From: Candidatus Saganbacteria bacterium
GTDB taxonomy: Bacteria; Margulisbacteria; WOR-1; O2-12-FULL-45-9
Assembly: GCA_016932255.1 (NCBI GenBank)
Contig: JAFGDE010000015.1
Location: forward strand, 93,694-157,693
DNA: 64,000 bases
Direction: 5' to 3'
Shown here piece by piece: positions 17,781-25,626 of this stretch. Both the position numbers and the translations under genes were made by a program. A model generated the notes under the pieces. That model made no database searches and was not told the DNA's origin. It saw nothing but the letters and a program-made list of their open reading frames with translations. Numbering within the stretch: the stretch's first letter is position 1; each line of letters opens with the position of its first letter.

Positions 17781-18692
17781 GTGCAAAATCCGAAATCCTC
17801 AGCCGACGGCGGACAAAATCAGAAAAAAGACCGGATCACTCAGTTCTTAGGCCATCTGAAGACCGAGCGGAACTATTCACCACACACCCTGAGCAACTAC
17901 CAGCGCGACCTGAATTTTCTGCTGGAGTTTATCGGCCAGAGGCAGATTGACCGCTCTGTTGCCCGGGAGTATCTTCTGGCCCTGGAAAAGAAACGCTATT
18001 CCAGGCGCTCCATTGCCAGGAAATTGTCCTCAGCCAGGTCGTTCTTTCGGTTCCTTGCCAGAGAGAAGTTTATAGACCAGAATCCTTTTGAGAATCTGCT
18101 TACGCCAAAACTGCCGAAGAAACTGCCCAATTTCCTCTACCCCGAAGAGCTGACCGGCCTGTTCAATGCGCCTGGCCTGAAGACCGCACAGGGTCTGCGC
18201 GACAGAGCGATCCTTGAGATCCTCTACGGCACAGGCCTGCGCGTGACAGAAATAAAGAGAATGAACCTGGGGGACATTGATTTTGATGAGGGGGAGATCA
18301 AGGTCCTGGGCAAAGGTTCGAAAGAGCGCATAGTCCTGTTCGGCTCTCATGCCCGGCAGGCGCTGCAAAACTACTTCAAACACGGGCGGCCCGAACTGGC
18401 CTTGGGCAAAAAGACCCCGGTCGTATTCCTCAACCGCCGGGGGACGCGGCTGACCACCAGATCGATCGAACGCATGATCAGCCGCTGTGCCGGCCTGGCC
18501 GGACTGAACAAAAAGGTCACTCCGCATACTTTGCGCCATTCCTTTGCCACTCATCTGCTCTCAGGGGGCGCTGACCTGCGTATGGTCCAGGAACTGCTGG
18601 GCCACGTTTCGCTGTCCACAACCCAGGTTTACACCCATATCACCAAGGAACGCCTCAAAGAGGTCTATGATTCAGCCCATCCCAGGGCCTGA
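17781..18692 (+). CDS. xerC: XerC/XerD-type tyrosine recombinase
   Basis: 303 aa, the usual Xer length. An N-terminal SAM-like core-binding domain (about 20-100) is followed by the catalytic domain with the complete set R154 (GTGLRVTE), K178 (LGKGSKER), H249-x2-R252 (HTLRHSFATHL), H275 (LLGHVSLSTTQ) and Tyr284 (VYTHI). Xer recombinases resolve chromosome dimers at dif; a single-Xer system is possible since no second copy is seen here. GTG start three bases after the previous stop. Housekeeping role is more likely than a mobile integrase because it sits in a conserved operon context far from the tRNA island. Confidence 0.88.
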   Translation: MQNPKSSADGGQNQKKDRITQFLGHLKTERNYSPHTLSNYQRDLNFLLEFIGQRQIDRSVAREYLLALEKKRYSRRSIARKLSSARSFFRFLAREKFIDQNPFENLLTPKLPKKLPNFLYPEELTGLFNAPGLKTAQGLRDRAILEILYGTGLRVTEIKRMNLGDIDFDEGEIKVLGKGSKERIVLFGSHARQALQNYFKHGRPELALGKKTPVVFLNRRGTRLTTRSIERMISRCAGLAGLNKKVTPHTLRHSFATHLLSGGADLRMVQELLGHVSLSTTQVYTHITKERLKEVYDSAHPRA

Positions 18693-18704
18693 CTGCCGTC
18701 AGGC
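18687..18704. repeat. hairpin overlapping the xer stop codon
   Basis: GCCTGAC and GTCAGGC form a 7-bp stem with a TGCC loop. There is no T-run, so it is not a clear terminator; the sequence resembles the short CTGCC/GGCAG palindromes found elsewhere in this window (for example 39327). Confidence 0.5.
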
Positions 18705-18714
18705 AGGCAAATCG

Positions 18715-18743
18715 TTGACCCGGTCCCTGAAATCCAGTATAAT
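18715..18743 (+). promoter_or_regulatory. promoter of the DUF177-rpmF-fab operon
   Basis: TTGACC (18715-18720), 17-base spacer, TATAAT (18738-18743). The GTG start lies 11 bases beyond, predicting a leader of about 4-5 bases. This is probably the main promoter for the long lipid operon. Confidence 0.75.
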
Positions 18744-18754
18744 AGGCCCTTGTT

Positions 18755-19186
18755 GTGAAAATCGACCTTACGGAATTGCTGCAAAAGGTCGGTAACGAGG
18801 CTGATCTGGCAGAGGAGATCACAGTTTCCTGGCCTGAAGACAGCCTGACCTTGACCAAGCCGATAAGGCTCGATCTGCATCTGGTCAATACCGGCAGTTC
18901 GGTGCTTTTGACCGGCCGGGCAGAGACCGAAGCTGAGCTGGAATGCTCCAGGTGCTTGAAGAAGTACCGCGTGCCTCTGGCCGCTGACCTGGAAGAGGAG
19001 TTCACTCTTGATCCGGTCAGGCAGGGAGCCGGCGAAACAGAGTTGCATGCTGAAGATTTCGCTTCGCCGATTGACCCGGATAACAGTATCGATCTGGCCG
19101 AGATCATTAGACAGGATCTGCTGCTGGCTTTGCCGATCAAAACACTCTGCCAGCAGAACTGTCAGGGAATAAAAGGAGAAGAATAG
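18755..19186 (+). CDS. DUF177/YceD family protein
   Basis: 143 aa, starting with GTG just below a strong promoter. The family core is clear: a C-x2-C pair in ECSRCLKKYRVPL, followed by an acidic EEEF segment and later DLAEIIRQDLLLALP and a terminal C-x4-C. DUF177 (YceD) proteins are almost always encoded directly before rpmF, as here; E. coli and plant members are linked to 23S rRNA accumulation. The pair of cysteine motifs could bind a metal. Leads the operon. Confidence 0.88.
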   Translation: MKIDLTELLQKVGNEADLAEEITVSWPEDSLTLTKPIRLDLHLVNTGSSVLLTGRAETEAELECSRCLKKYRVPLAADLEEEFTLDPVRQGAGETELHAEDFASPIDPDNSIDLAEIIRQDLLLALPIKTLCQQNCQGIKGEE

Positions 19187-19189
19187 ACC

Positions 19190-19402
19190 ATGCCAATGCC
19201 AAAAAAGCGCCATTCTAACGTTCGCCAGGGTAAACGCCGCGCTTCAAACTATACTCTGAGCGCAGCCAGCACCAGCCGCTGTTCTGCCTGCGGTTCCCCG
19301 ATCCTGCCCCACCACGCCTGCCCTACCTGCGGTAATTATAAAGGCCGTCAGGCGATCAAGATCAAGGCCGAGAAAAAGAAGGGGAAAAAGGAGCAAGAGT
19401 AA
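19190..19402 (+). CDS. rpmF: 50S ribosomal protein L32
   Basis: 70 aa. Shows the L32 N-terminus (PMPKKRHSNVRQGKRRA) and a zinc-ribbon C-x2-C...C-x2-C (CSACGSPILPHHACPTCGNY). AAAAGGAG precedes the ATG. A second ATG two codons later is possible. It sits in the conserved DUF177-rpmF-plsX order and couples ribosome and lipid synthesis genes. Confidence 0.95.
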   Translation: MPMPKKRHSNVRQGKRRASNYTLSAASTSRCSACGSPILPHHACPTCGNYKGRQAIKIKAEKKKGKKEQE

Positions 19403-20383
19403 GTGATCAGGATCGCACTCGATGCGATGGGCGGAGATTTTGCTCCAGCCGAGATAGTCAAAGGAGCGGTCCAGGCCAGCCGAGAGCTAGCGGCCGAAAT
19501 CATGCTTGTAGGCAACCCCGATCAGATCGGCCGGGAGCTCAAGAAATACAAGGATAAGGGCAAGTTGCCCATTGTCTCGGCTTCTGAAGTCATCACCATG
19601 AACGATCACCCGGTCCAGGCAGTTAAAAGCAAAAAAGACGCTTCGGTCAACGTAGCCGTAGCCCTGGTCAAAGACGGCAAAGCCGACGCTGTGGTCTCTG
19701 CAGGCAACACAGGCGCTCTGATGGCCGCAGCTCTGTTCAAGCTCGGCCGCTTGCCTGGTATTGAGCGGCCGGCGATCGCGACCGAATTCCCCCTGCCCTC
19801 AGGCAAAGTCCTGCTGCTTGATATGGGCGCCAACGCCGACTGCAAGCCGAAACACCTGGAACAGTTCGGGGTCATGGGCAGTCTTTACGCTAAACACGTC
19901 ATGCATATTGCCAATCCCCGGGTCGGTCTGCTCAATATTGGGGAAGAAAAAGAAAAAGGCAACGAACTGACCAGGGAAACCTGGCCGCTGCTCAAACAGG
20001 CGCCGATCAACTTTATCGGCAATATTGAATCAAAAGAGATCCTGCAGGGCAATGTTGATGTTATCGTTTGTGACGGGTTCACCGGCAATTTAATCCTCAA
20101 GTTCGGGGAAAGTCTTGGGGTCTCCGTCTTTCAAATGCTCAAAGCCGAGCTGTCGCGGGGCATTTTGAACAAGATCGGCCTGGCCTTTCTGCTGCCATCT
20201 CTGCTCAGGATCAGGAAAAAGGTCACTTATGATGAATACGGCGGCGCGCCGCTGCTGGGCATTGCCGGCACCGTCTTTAAAGCCCACGGCCGGGCCAAAG
20301 CTGCCGCGATCAAGAACGCCATACGCGAATCAGTGGAAGCGGTCAGCAGCGACATGGCAGCAAAACTGAAAGAGAACTTATGA
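19403..20383 (+). CDS. plsX: phosphate acyltransferase PlsX
   Basis: 326 aa, typical length. Converts acyl-ACP to acyl-phosphate, the first step toward phosphatidic acid in the PlsX/PlsY pathway. Family signatures: IALDAMGGDFAP at the start, SAGNTGALMAAALF, LLDMGANADCKP, NIGEEKEKGNEL and CDGFTGNLILK. GTG start placed directly after the rpmF stop. The GGDFAP and GNTGA loops are intact. Peripheral membrane enzyme. Confidence 0.96.
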   Translation: MIRIALDAMGGDFAPAEIVKGAVQASRELAAEIMLVGNPDQIGRELKKYKDKGKLPIVSASEVITMNDHPVQAVKSKKDASVNVAVALVKDGKADAVVSAGNTGALMAAALFKLGRLPGIERPAIATEFPLPSGKVLLLDMGANADCKPKHLEQFGVMGSLYAKHVMHIANPRVGLLNIGEEKEKGNELTRETWPLLKQAPINFIGNIESKEILQGNVDVIVCDGFTGNLILKFGESLGVSVFQMLKAELSRGILNKIGLAFLLPSLLRIRKKVTYDEYGGAPLLGIAGTVFKAHGRAKAAAIKNAIRESVEAVSSDMAAKLKENL

Positions 20384-20406
20384 CCCCTCGGCATCGGTCG
20401 GGGTCA
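20381..20406. repeat. plsX-fabH intergenic hairpin
   Basis: TGACCCC and GGGGTCA form a 7-bp stem around a 12-base loop. It overlaps the plsX stop and lacks a T-run. It may pause transcription or stabilise mRNA. Confidence 0.5.
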
Positions 20407-20424
20407 TGGCAAGGAAATCAAACT

Positions 20425-21408
20425 ATGAAAGCAAAAATAATCGGCGTCGGTTCCTGCGTCCCGGATAAGATCGTGACCAATGACGACGTGGCCAAGATCG
20501 TTGAGACCAATGATGAATGGATCAGAACGCGCACCGGTATCCAGGCAAGACGGGTCTCGGACGCCAGCACTGCAACGTCCGATCTGGCCATTGTCGCTGC
20601 GGAAAAAGCCCTCAAGGCCTCCGGTCTAAAAGCCGCAGACCTTGATCTGATCATTGTTGGCACGACCTCTCCGGACTACCTTTTCCCTTCGGTCGGCTGC
20701 CTGCTGCAGAATAAACTGGGAGCGATGCGCGCCGCAGCCTTTGATGTTTCTGCCGCCTGCTCCGGTTTCAATTACGCCCTGACCGTGGCATCCAACTTTA
20801 TTAATAACGGGGCTTATCGCAATATTCTGGTGGTTGGAGCCGATACCCTGACCAAATACCTTGACTGGTCTGACCGCGGCACCTGCATTCTGTTCGGTGA
20901 CGGAGCTGGCGCGGTCGTGTTGACCGCGACCGATAGCGGCGCCGGCATCCTGGCCAGCTGGCTCAAGGCCGAAGGCGACCTTGGTCATCATCTGATAATG
21001 CGCGGAGCCGGTTCCCGCGACCCGGAGTTAAAAGGAAAACATGGCCGCTTCATGACCATGGACGGCAAGGATGTTTTCAAGTTCGCGGTCAGGGTGCTGG
21101 AGGAATCGATCAGGGCTGTCCTGGATAAAACCGGCCTCAAGGTCGAAGATATCAATCTACTCATACCGCATCAGGCCAATGTCAGGATAATCGACCATGT
21201 GAGCAAGAAAATGGGATTGCCAAATGATAAGGTTTATGTTAATCTCCAGAAGTACGGAAACACCTCAGCCGCCTCAATCCCCCTAGCATTAGATGAAGCG
21301 CTGGCTGATGGTAAGATAAAGAACGGCGATATGATCGTCCTGTCCGGGTTCGGCGCCGGCCTGACCTGCGGGGCGAATCTTATTAAATGGGAGGATAGCA
21401 ATGCTTGA
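20425..21408 (+). CDS. fabH: beta-ketoacyl-ACP synthase III
   Basis: 327 aa from ATG 20425; the track start is 15 codons upstream inside the hairpin. FabH condenses acetyl-CoA with malonyl-ACP to start fatty-acid synthesis. The catalytic triad is visible: C112 (SAACSGFNYAL), His in LIPHQANVRI and Asn in KYGNTSAASIP. The GXG terminus LSGFGAGLTCGA is standard. Its last bases overlap the acyl-CoA dehydrogenase start by 8. Confidence 0.96.
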   Translation: MKAKIIGVGSCVPDKIVTNDDVAKIVETNDEWIRTRTGIQARRVSDASTATSDLAIVAAEKALKASGLKAADLDLIIVGTTSPDYLFPSVGCLLQNKLGAMRAAAFDVSAACSGFNYALTVASNFINNGAYRNILVVGADTLTKYLDWSDRGTCILFGDGAGAVVLTATDSGAGILASWLKAEGDLGHHLIMRGAGSRDPELKGKHGRFMTMDGKDVFKFAVRVLEESIRAVLDKTGLKVEDINLLIPHQANVRIIDHVSKKMGLPNDKVYVNLQKYGNTSAASIPLALDEALADGKIKNGDMIVLSGFGAGLTCGANLIKWEDSNA

Positions 21409-22564
21409 TTATCAGCTGACCGAAGAACAACAAATGATCAAGGATTTGGTCAGGAAAGTGACTTTGGAAAAGGTTCTGTCCAAACGCGAGGAATGGGACG
21501 AGAAAGGCGAATTCCCCTGGGAAGCGATGAAAGCTTACGCTGACGCGGACCTGTGCGGTCTTTATATTCCTGAGGAATTGGGCGGTTTTGGCCAAAGCGT
21601 TTTCAACTTCTGCCTGGCGACCGAAGAGGTCAGCCGGGTTTGCGGCGGCGTTGGCGTGACCTTTGCCGCGTCAGCCCTGGGGTCCACCCCGATCCTGTTA
21701 TTCGGCACTGACGAACAAAAGAAAAAGTATATGCCAGATATCGCGGCCGGTAAAAGGCTGGCGGCTTTCGGCCTGACCGAGGCCAATGCCGGCTCTGATG
21801 CCGGCGGCATGGAAACAACCGCTAAAAAAGAGGGCGACTACTACATTATTAATGGCACTAAGCAGTGGATCACCAACGGCGGGGAAGCCGAGGTTTACAC
21901 TCTCTTTGCCATGACCGACAAGAAGAAAGGATCCCGCGGCGCTTCCTGTTTTATCGTTGAGAAAGGCACGCCGGGTTTTACTTTCGGCAAGAAAGAGAAC
22001 AAGATGGGTATCCGTTGCTCTGCCACCCGTGAGCTTGTCTTCCAGGACTGTAAAGCCCACAAAAGCCAGCTGCTGGGCAAAGAGGGGCAAGGGTTCATAA
22101 TCGCAATGAAGACGCTGGACCTTACTCGTCCGGGCATTGGCGCCCAGGCGGTAGGTATTGCCCAGGGCGCGATCGATGAAGCAACTAAATACGCCCGGGA
22201 GCGTATCCAGTTTGGCAAACCTATTGCTGCGCTTCAGGCAATACAGCATATGTTGGCTGACATGTCAACCCAGACCGAAGCCGCCCGTGGCCTGGTCTAC
22301 TCTGTAGCCCGGATGATCGATGCCGGAGCCAAGGACTACACCCTGCCCGCTTCTCAAGCCAAATTGTTCGCTTCTGACACGGCCATGAAAGTTACCATTG
22401 ATGCCATCCAGATCCTGGGCGGCTACGGCTACATGAAGGAATATCCGGTCGAAAAAATGGCGCGCGACGCCAAGATAACCCAGATCTATGAAGGCACCAA
22501 CCAGATCCAGCGTAACCAGATCGCTTTAGCCATGATCAAGGAAAGCGCCAAGAAGAAGAAATGA
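21401..22564 (+). CDS. acyl-CoA dehydrogenase (short/medium-chain, Bcd-like)
   Basis: 387 aa, full-length FAD acyl-CoA dehydrogenase. N-terminal helical domain, middle beta domain (FGLTEANAGSDAGGM; WITNGGEAE), and C-terminal helices with the catalytic base Glu in IYEGTNQIQR. GGGAGGA precedes the ATG. The two Etf subunits follow immediately by overlap, so the dehydrogenase and its electron carrier are co-made. Its location between fabH and fabD is unusual. It may reduce or oxidise a short acyl-CoA, possibly as butyryl-CoA dehydrogenase/EtfAB-type complex (inference). Confidence 0.92.
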   Translation: MLDYQLTEEQQMIKDLVRKVTLEKVLSKREEWDEKGEFPWEAMKAYADADLCGLYIPEELGGFGQSVFNFCLATEEVSRVCGGVGVTFAASALGSTPILLFGTDEQKKKYMPDIAAGKRLAAFGLTEANAGSDAGGMETTAKKEGDYYIINGTKQWITNGGEAEVYTLFAMTDKKKGSRGASCFIVEKGTPGFTFGKKENKMGIRCSATRELVFQDCKAHKSQLLGKEGQGFIIAMKTLDLTRPGIGAQAVGIAQGAIDEATKYARERIQFGKPIAALQAIQHMLADMSTQTEAARGLVYSVARMIDAGAKDYTLPASQAKLFASDTAMKVTIDAIQILGGYGYMKEYPVEKMARDAKITQIYEGTNQIQRNQIALAMIKESAKKKK

Positions 22565-23343
22565 ACTTCATAGTCTGCATTAAACAGGTCCCGGAAACGA
22601 CCGAGGTTAAGATCAATCCGGAGACCAACACCCTGATCCGCGAGGGCGTCCCCTCGGTGGTCAACCCTTTTGATGAGAATGCGGTCGAGGCCGCGCTCAA
22701 ACTGAAAGAGAAGCACGGCGGCAAGGTAACGGCTATTACCATGGGGCCGCCGCAAGCTGCCGAAGCCCTGAGAACCTGTCTGGCCATGGGGGTTGATGAG
22801 GTGATACTGGTTTCTGATCGCGCTTTTGCCGGTTCTGACACCTGGGCCACTTCCTATGCCCTGTCCCAAACGATCAAAAAACTGGGTGAATACGATCTGA
22901 TCATCTGCGGCAAGCAGGCTATTGACGGCGACACCGCCCAGGTCGGCCCGGGCATTGCCGAATGGCTGGGACTGCCCCAGGTGACCTTTGCGGTCAAAAT
23001 AGAGGTCGAAGGAAAGACCGCCAAGGTCGAGCGCCTGCTTGAAGAGGTTAACGAAGTCGTTGAAACACCCCTGCCGGCAGTGCTGACCGTAGTCAAGCAG
23101 ATCAATGAACCCCGCATGCCTTCGCTCAAGGGCATGATGAAAGCCAAAAAAGCTGAGATCAAATCCCTTAAAGCCGAAGATATCAACGGTGATCCGAAAA
23201 ACCTCGGCTTAAACGGCTCGCCGACTCAAGTGGTCAAGATTTTTTCTCCGCCGCCTAAAGGTGGCGGAGAAAAACTGGACGGCGAAGCAGCCGAGATCGT
23301 CGATAAACTCGTGTCCAAGATCCGGGAGAGGAAGATTATTTGA
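22561..23343 (+). CDS. etfB: electron transfer flavoprotein beta subunit
   Basis: 260 aa. The AMP/FAD-binding EtfB fold is clear: IVCIKQVPETTEVKINPET at the start, GPPQAAEALRTCLAMGVDE, and CGKQAIDGDTAQVGPGIAEWLG. Start overlaps the dehydrogenase stop (ATGA). Near the C-terminus a 15-bp inverted repeat encodes SPPPKGGGE within the usual GSPTQVVK...PP region. Pairs with EtfA to carry electrons to or from the acyl-CoA dehydrogenase. Confidence 0.94.
   Translation: MNFIVCIKQVPETTEVKINPETNTLIREGVPSVVNPFDENAVEAALKLKEKHGGKVTAITMGPPQAAEALRTCLAMGVDEVILVSDRAFAGSDTWATSYALSQTIKKLGEYDLIICGKQAIDGDTAQVGPGIAEWLGLPQVTFAVKIEVEGKTAKVERLLEEVNEVVETPLPAVLTVVKQINEPRMPSLKGMMKAKKAEIKSLKAEDINGDPKNLGLNGSPTQVVKIFSPPPKGGGEKLDGEAAEIVDKLVSKIRERKII
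23241..23274. repeat. 15-bp inverted repeat inside etfB
   Basis: TTTTTCTCCGCCGCC pairs with GGTGGCGGAGAAAAA (one G-T wobble) around a TAAA loop. It is terminator-like in shape but lies inside the coding region, encoding PPPKGGG. It could be a palindromic insertion tolerated in a surface loop. Confidence 0.75.
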
Positions 23344-24557
23344 TGAGCATCAAGGTCATTGCTGATAATTGCACCGGTTGCACGCTCTGCGTTAAAGCTT
23401 GCGGCTTCAACGCCATTGAGATGAAGGACCGTCCGGACAGCAAGAAAAAGCTGGCGGTCATCGACCTGGACAAGTGCACCCTCTGCGGCGCCTGCGTTTC
23501 CGCTTGTAAGTCCAAGGCCATCGAGATCAAGGTTGAAAAAGAATCAAGCAAGGATCTGTCGCATTACAAAGGTGTTTGGGTCTTTGCCGAACAGCGCGAA
23601 GGCAAGATCCAGCCGGTGGCCTATGAATTGTTGGGTGAAGGCAGGAAGCTGGCCCAGGACCTGGGCACTGATCTTTCTGCCGTGCTCTGCGGCGGCGAGG
23701 ACATTGAAGAAGAAGTCGAGCATTTGTTCGCTTACGGCGCGGACAAGGTTTATTTACTGCACCACGACGAGCTGAAAGACTATAAATCCCTGCCCTACAC
23801 CCGGGCGGTCTCTGAGGTCCTGACCAAGTACAAGCCTGAGGTCTTTCTGCTGGGCGCGACCACCATGGGCCGCGATCTGGCCGCCCGGTTGGCTATCCGC
23901 ATTGGCGCCGGCTTGACAGCCGACTGCACCGGCCTGTCCATAGACAAGACCAAGAAGATCCTTCAGCAGACGCGGCCGGCTTTTGGCGGCAATATTATGG
24001 CCACCATCATCTCGCCTAATAACCGGCCGCAAATGGCCACGGTCCGTCCCAAGGTCTTCAAGAAACCGGACCGCCAGGAAGGCCGCAAAGGCGAGCTGGT
24101 CAAGTTCTCTCCAGCTATTAACCCGGAAGACCTGGTCGTCAAACTGCTTGAAGTGATCAAGGACGAGAGCATCAAGGTCAATCTGGCGGAAGCAGAGATA
24201 ATCGTCTCCGGCGGCCGCGGCATCGGCGAGGCCAAGAACTTCAAGCTGATCGAAGACCTGGCCAAGGTCCTGGGCGGCGCGGTTGGCGCCTCGCGCGCGA
24301 CCGTTGACGCGGGCTGGATCTCAGCCCATCATCAGGTCGGCCAAACCGGCAAGACCGTTGCGCCGAAACTCTATATTGCCTGCGGTATTTCCGGCAAGAT
24401 CCAGCATCTGGTCGGCATGCAGTCGTCGGACACGATAGTGGCGATCAACAAAGATCCGGACGCTCCGATCTTCAAGGTCGCTACTTACGGCATCGTTGGG
24501 GATCTGTTCGAATACGTTCCCCTTTTGACCAAGAAGATACAGGAGCTCAGAGGCTAA
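23343..24557 (+). CDS. etfA: electron transfer flavoprotein alpha subunit with N-terminal 2[4Fe-4S] ferredoxin domain
   Basis: 404 aa from ATG 23343, overlapping the etfB stop by one base (TGATG). Residues about 1-65 are a bacterial ferredoxin domain with two C-x2-C-x2-C-x3-C clusters (CTGCTLCVKAC and CTLCGACVSAC). The EtfA domains follow, ending in the FAD-binding segment GASRATVDAGWI...HQVGQTGKTVAPKLYIACGISG. Ferredoxin-fused EtfA is known in anaerobes and would let the flavoprotein exchange electrons with low-potential partners. Works with EtfB and the adjacent dehydrogenase. Confidence 0.94.
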   Translation: MSIKVIADNCTGCTLCVKACGFNAIEMKDRPDSKKKLAVIDLDKCTLCGACVSACKSKAIEIKVEKESSKDLSHYKGVWVFAEQREGKIQPVAYELLGEGRKLAQDLGTDLSAVLCGGEDIEEEVEHLFAYGADKVYLLHHDELKDYKSLPYTRAVSEVLTKYKPEVFLLGATTMGRDLAARLAIRIGAGLTADCTGLSIDKTKKILQQTRPAFGGNIMATIISPNNRPQMATVRPKVFKKPDRQEGRKGELVKFSPAINPEDLVVKLLEVIKDESIKVNLAEAEIIVSGGRGIGEAKNFKLIEDLAKVLGGAVGASRATVDAGWISAHHQVGQTGKTVAPKLYIACGISGKIQHLVGMQSSDTIVAINKDPDAPIFKVATYGIVGDLFEYVPLLTKKIQELRG

Positions 24558-24576
24558 CGAGCTTCGGCGCTGAAAG

Positions 24577-24608
24577 CGTCGGTTCTTGCCTGCGGTCAGG
24601 AACTGACG
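24577..24608. repeat. etfA-fabD intergenic hairpin
   Basis: A 12-bp stem (CGTCGGTTCTTG with CAGGAACTGACG, two wobbles) around an 8-base loop. No T-run. Could attenuate or stabilise the message between the Etf genes and fabD. Confidence 0.6.
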
Positions 24609-24642
24609 GTTTCACATTGCCAAATAAATAAGGGGAAAGATA

Positions 24643-25512
24643 ATGGACACGGCCTTTGTGTTTCCCGGCCAGGGCTCGCAGAGCGTTGGCATGGGCAAAG
24701 ACCTGGCAGAGAGCTATCTTGACCAGGCCAACGATGTGCTGGGCTTTGACCTGAAGAAGCTCTGCTTCGAAGGCCCGGAAGAAGCACTTAAACGCACGGA
24801 TATCACCCAACCGGCCATACTGACGGTCAGCATCGCTGCCTTTTATCGCCTCTCGTCCTACGTCCCTCGTCCCTCGTTTTTCGCTGGCCACAGCCTGGGC
24901 GAGTTTTCCGCCCTGGTCGCCGCCTCCGCCCTCTCCTTTAACGACGCGGTCAGACTTGTCCATCTCAGAGGGAAATTCATGCAGGAAGCCGTGCCAATGG
25001 GCCAGGGAGCCATGGCCGCGATTATCGGCGGCGATAACGGCAAGATCAAAGAGATCTGTCAGTCTGTCGGCAATGTCTGGCCGGCTAATTTCAATTCTCC
25101 TGGTCAGGTCGTTATTTCCGGTAAAAAGGAAGCGGTCGAGACCGCCGGCAACAAGATCAAGGAAGCCGGCGCCAAAAGAGTGATCCCCCTGGCTGTTTCC
25201 GCGCCTTTCCACTGCCCGCTGATGCAGCCTGCCGCAGACAAGCTTAAAGCTGAACTGGACAAAATCGAGATCAAAGACGCCCAAATACCGGTCGTGGCCA
25301 ATGTCACGGCCGAAGCTGTGACCGAAGGGGCCAAGATCAGGGAACTGCTGGTCAAACAGGTGACCAGCCCGGTCCTGTGGGAAGCTTCGATCAAAAATAT
25401 GATCGGTAACGGCATTAATAACTTTATTGAGGTCGGCTCAGGCTCGGTCCTGGCCGGTCTGATCAAGAAGATCGACCGGTCCGTTGAAGTTAAATCATTT
25501 TTAAATATTTGA
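24643..25512 (+). CDS. fabD: malonyl-CoA:ACP transacylase
   Basis: 289 aa. Transfers malonyl from CoA to acyl carrier protein. Active-site GHSLGE (Ser84) and N-terminal FVFPGQGSQ are intact, as are the GAKRVIPLAVSAPFHC catalytic-His region and QVTSPVLWEAS. AAGGGGAAAG precedes the ATG. Just before the active site, residues RLSSYVPRPSFF are encoded by a 3.7-copy CTCGTCC-type heptamer repeat, suggesting repeat intrusion where the family varies. Confidence 0.95.
   Translation: MDTAFVFPGQGSQSVGMGKDLAESYLDQANDVLGFDLKKLCFEGPEEALKRTDITQPAILTVSIAAFYRLSSYVPRPSFFAGHSLGEFSALVAASALSFNDAVRLVHLRGKFMQEAVPMGQGAMAAIIGGDNGKIKEICQSVGNVWPANFNSPGQVVISGKKEAVETAGNKIKEAGAKRVIPLAVSAPFHCPLMQPAADKLKAELDKIEIKDAQIPVVANVTAEAVTEGAKIRELLVKQVTSPVLWEASIKNMIGNGINNFIEVGSGSVLAGLIKKIDRSVEVKSFLNI
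24852..24877. repeat. heptamer repeat inside fabD
   Basis: CTCGTCC, TACGTCC, CTCGTCC, CTCGT occur in tandem within the fabD coding sequence. Seven bases is not a multiple of three, so each unit is read in a new frame. Same unit length as the repeats at 26373, 53754 and 63974. Confidence 0.7.
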
Positions 25513-25513
25513 T

Positions 25514-25607
25514 CCCCACAATGAATTGTGGGGAATTATTCCGCAGATTTTAATCTGCGGTGTTAAAGGTTGAAGCTGAGGAACCGCGACGTTCAGTCGC
25601 TGGTTCC
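25514..25607. repeat. three consecutive hairpins between fabD and fabG
   Basis: Three separate palindromes: CCCCACAAT/ATTGTGGGG (25514-25533), CCGCAGATT/AATCTGCGG (25541-25560) and GGAACC-GCGAC/GTCGC-t-GGTTCC (25580-25607). Each has a 2-5 base loop. They occupy nearly the whole gap before the fabG Shine-Dalgarno. None has a strong T-run, although the first is followed by AATTATT. Confidence 0.8.
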
Positions 25608-25626
25608 GAAAAAACGGAGGAAGAAC

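Noticed and set aside
17781-18692. Xer gene as the integrase of the tRNA-Tyr island
   Set aside because: It lies about 19 kb away in a chromosomal context with normal codon use and resembles housekeeping XerC/D.
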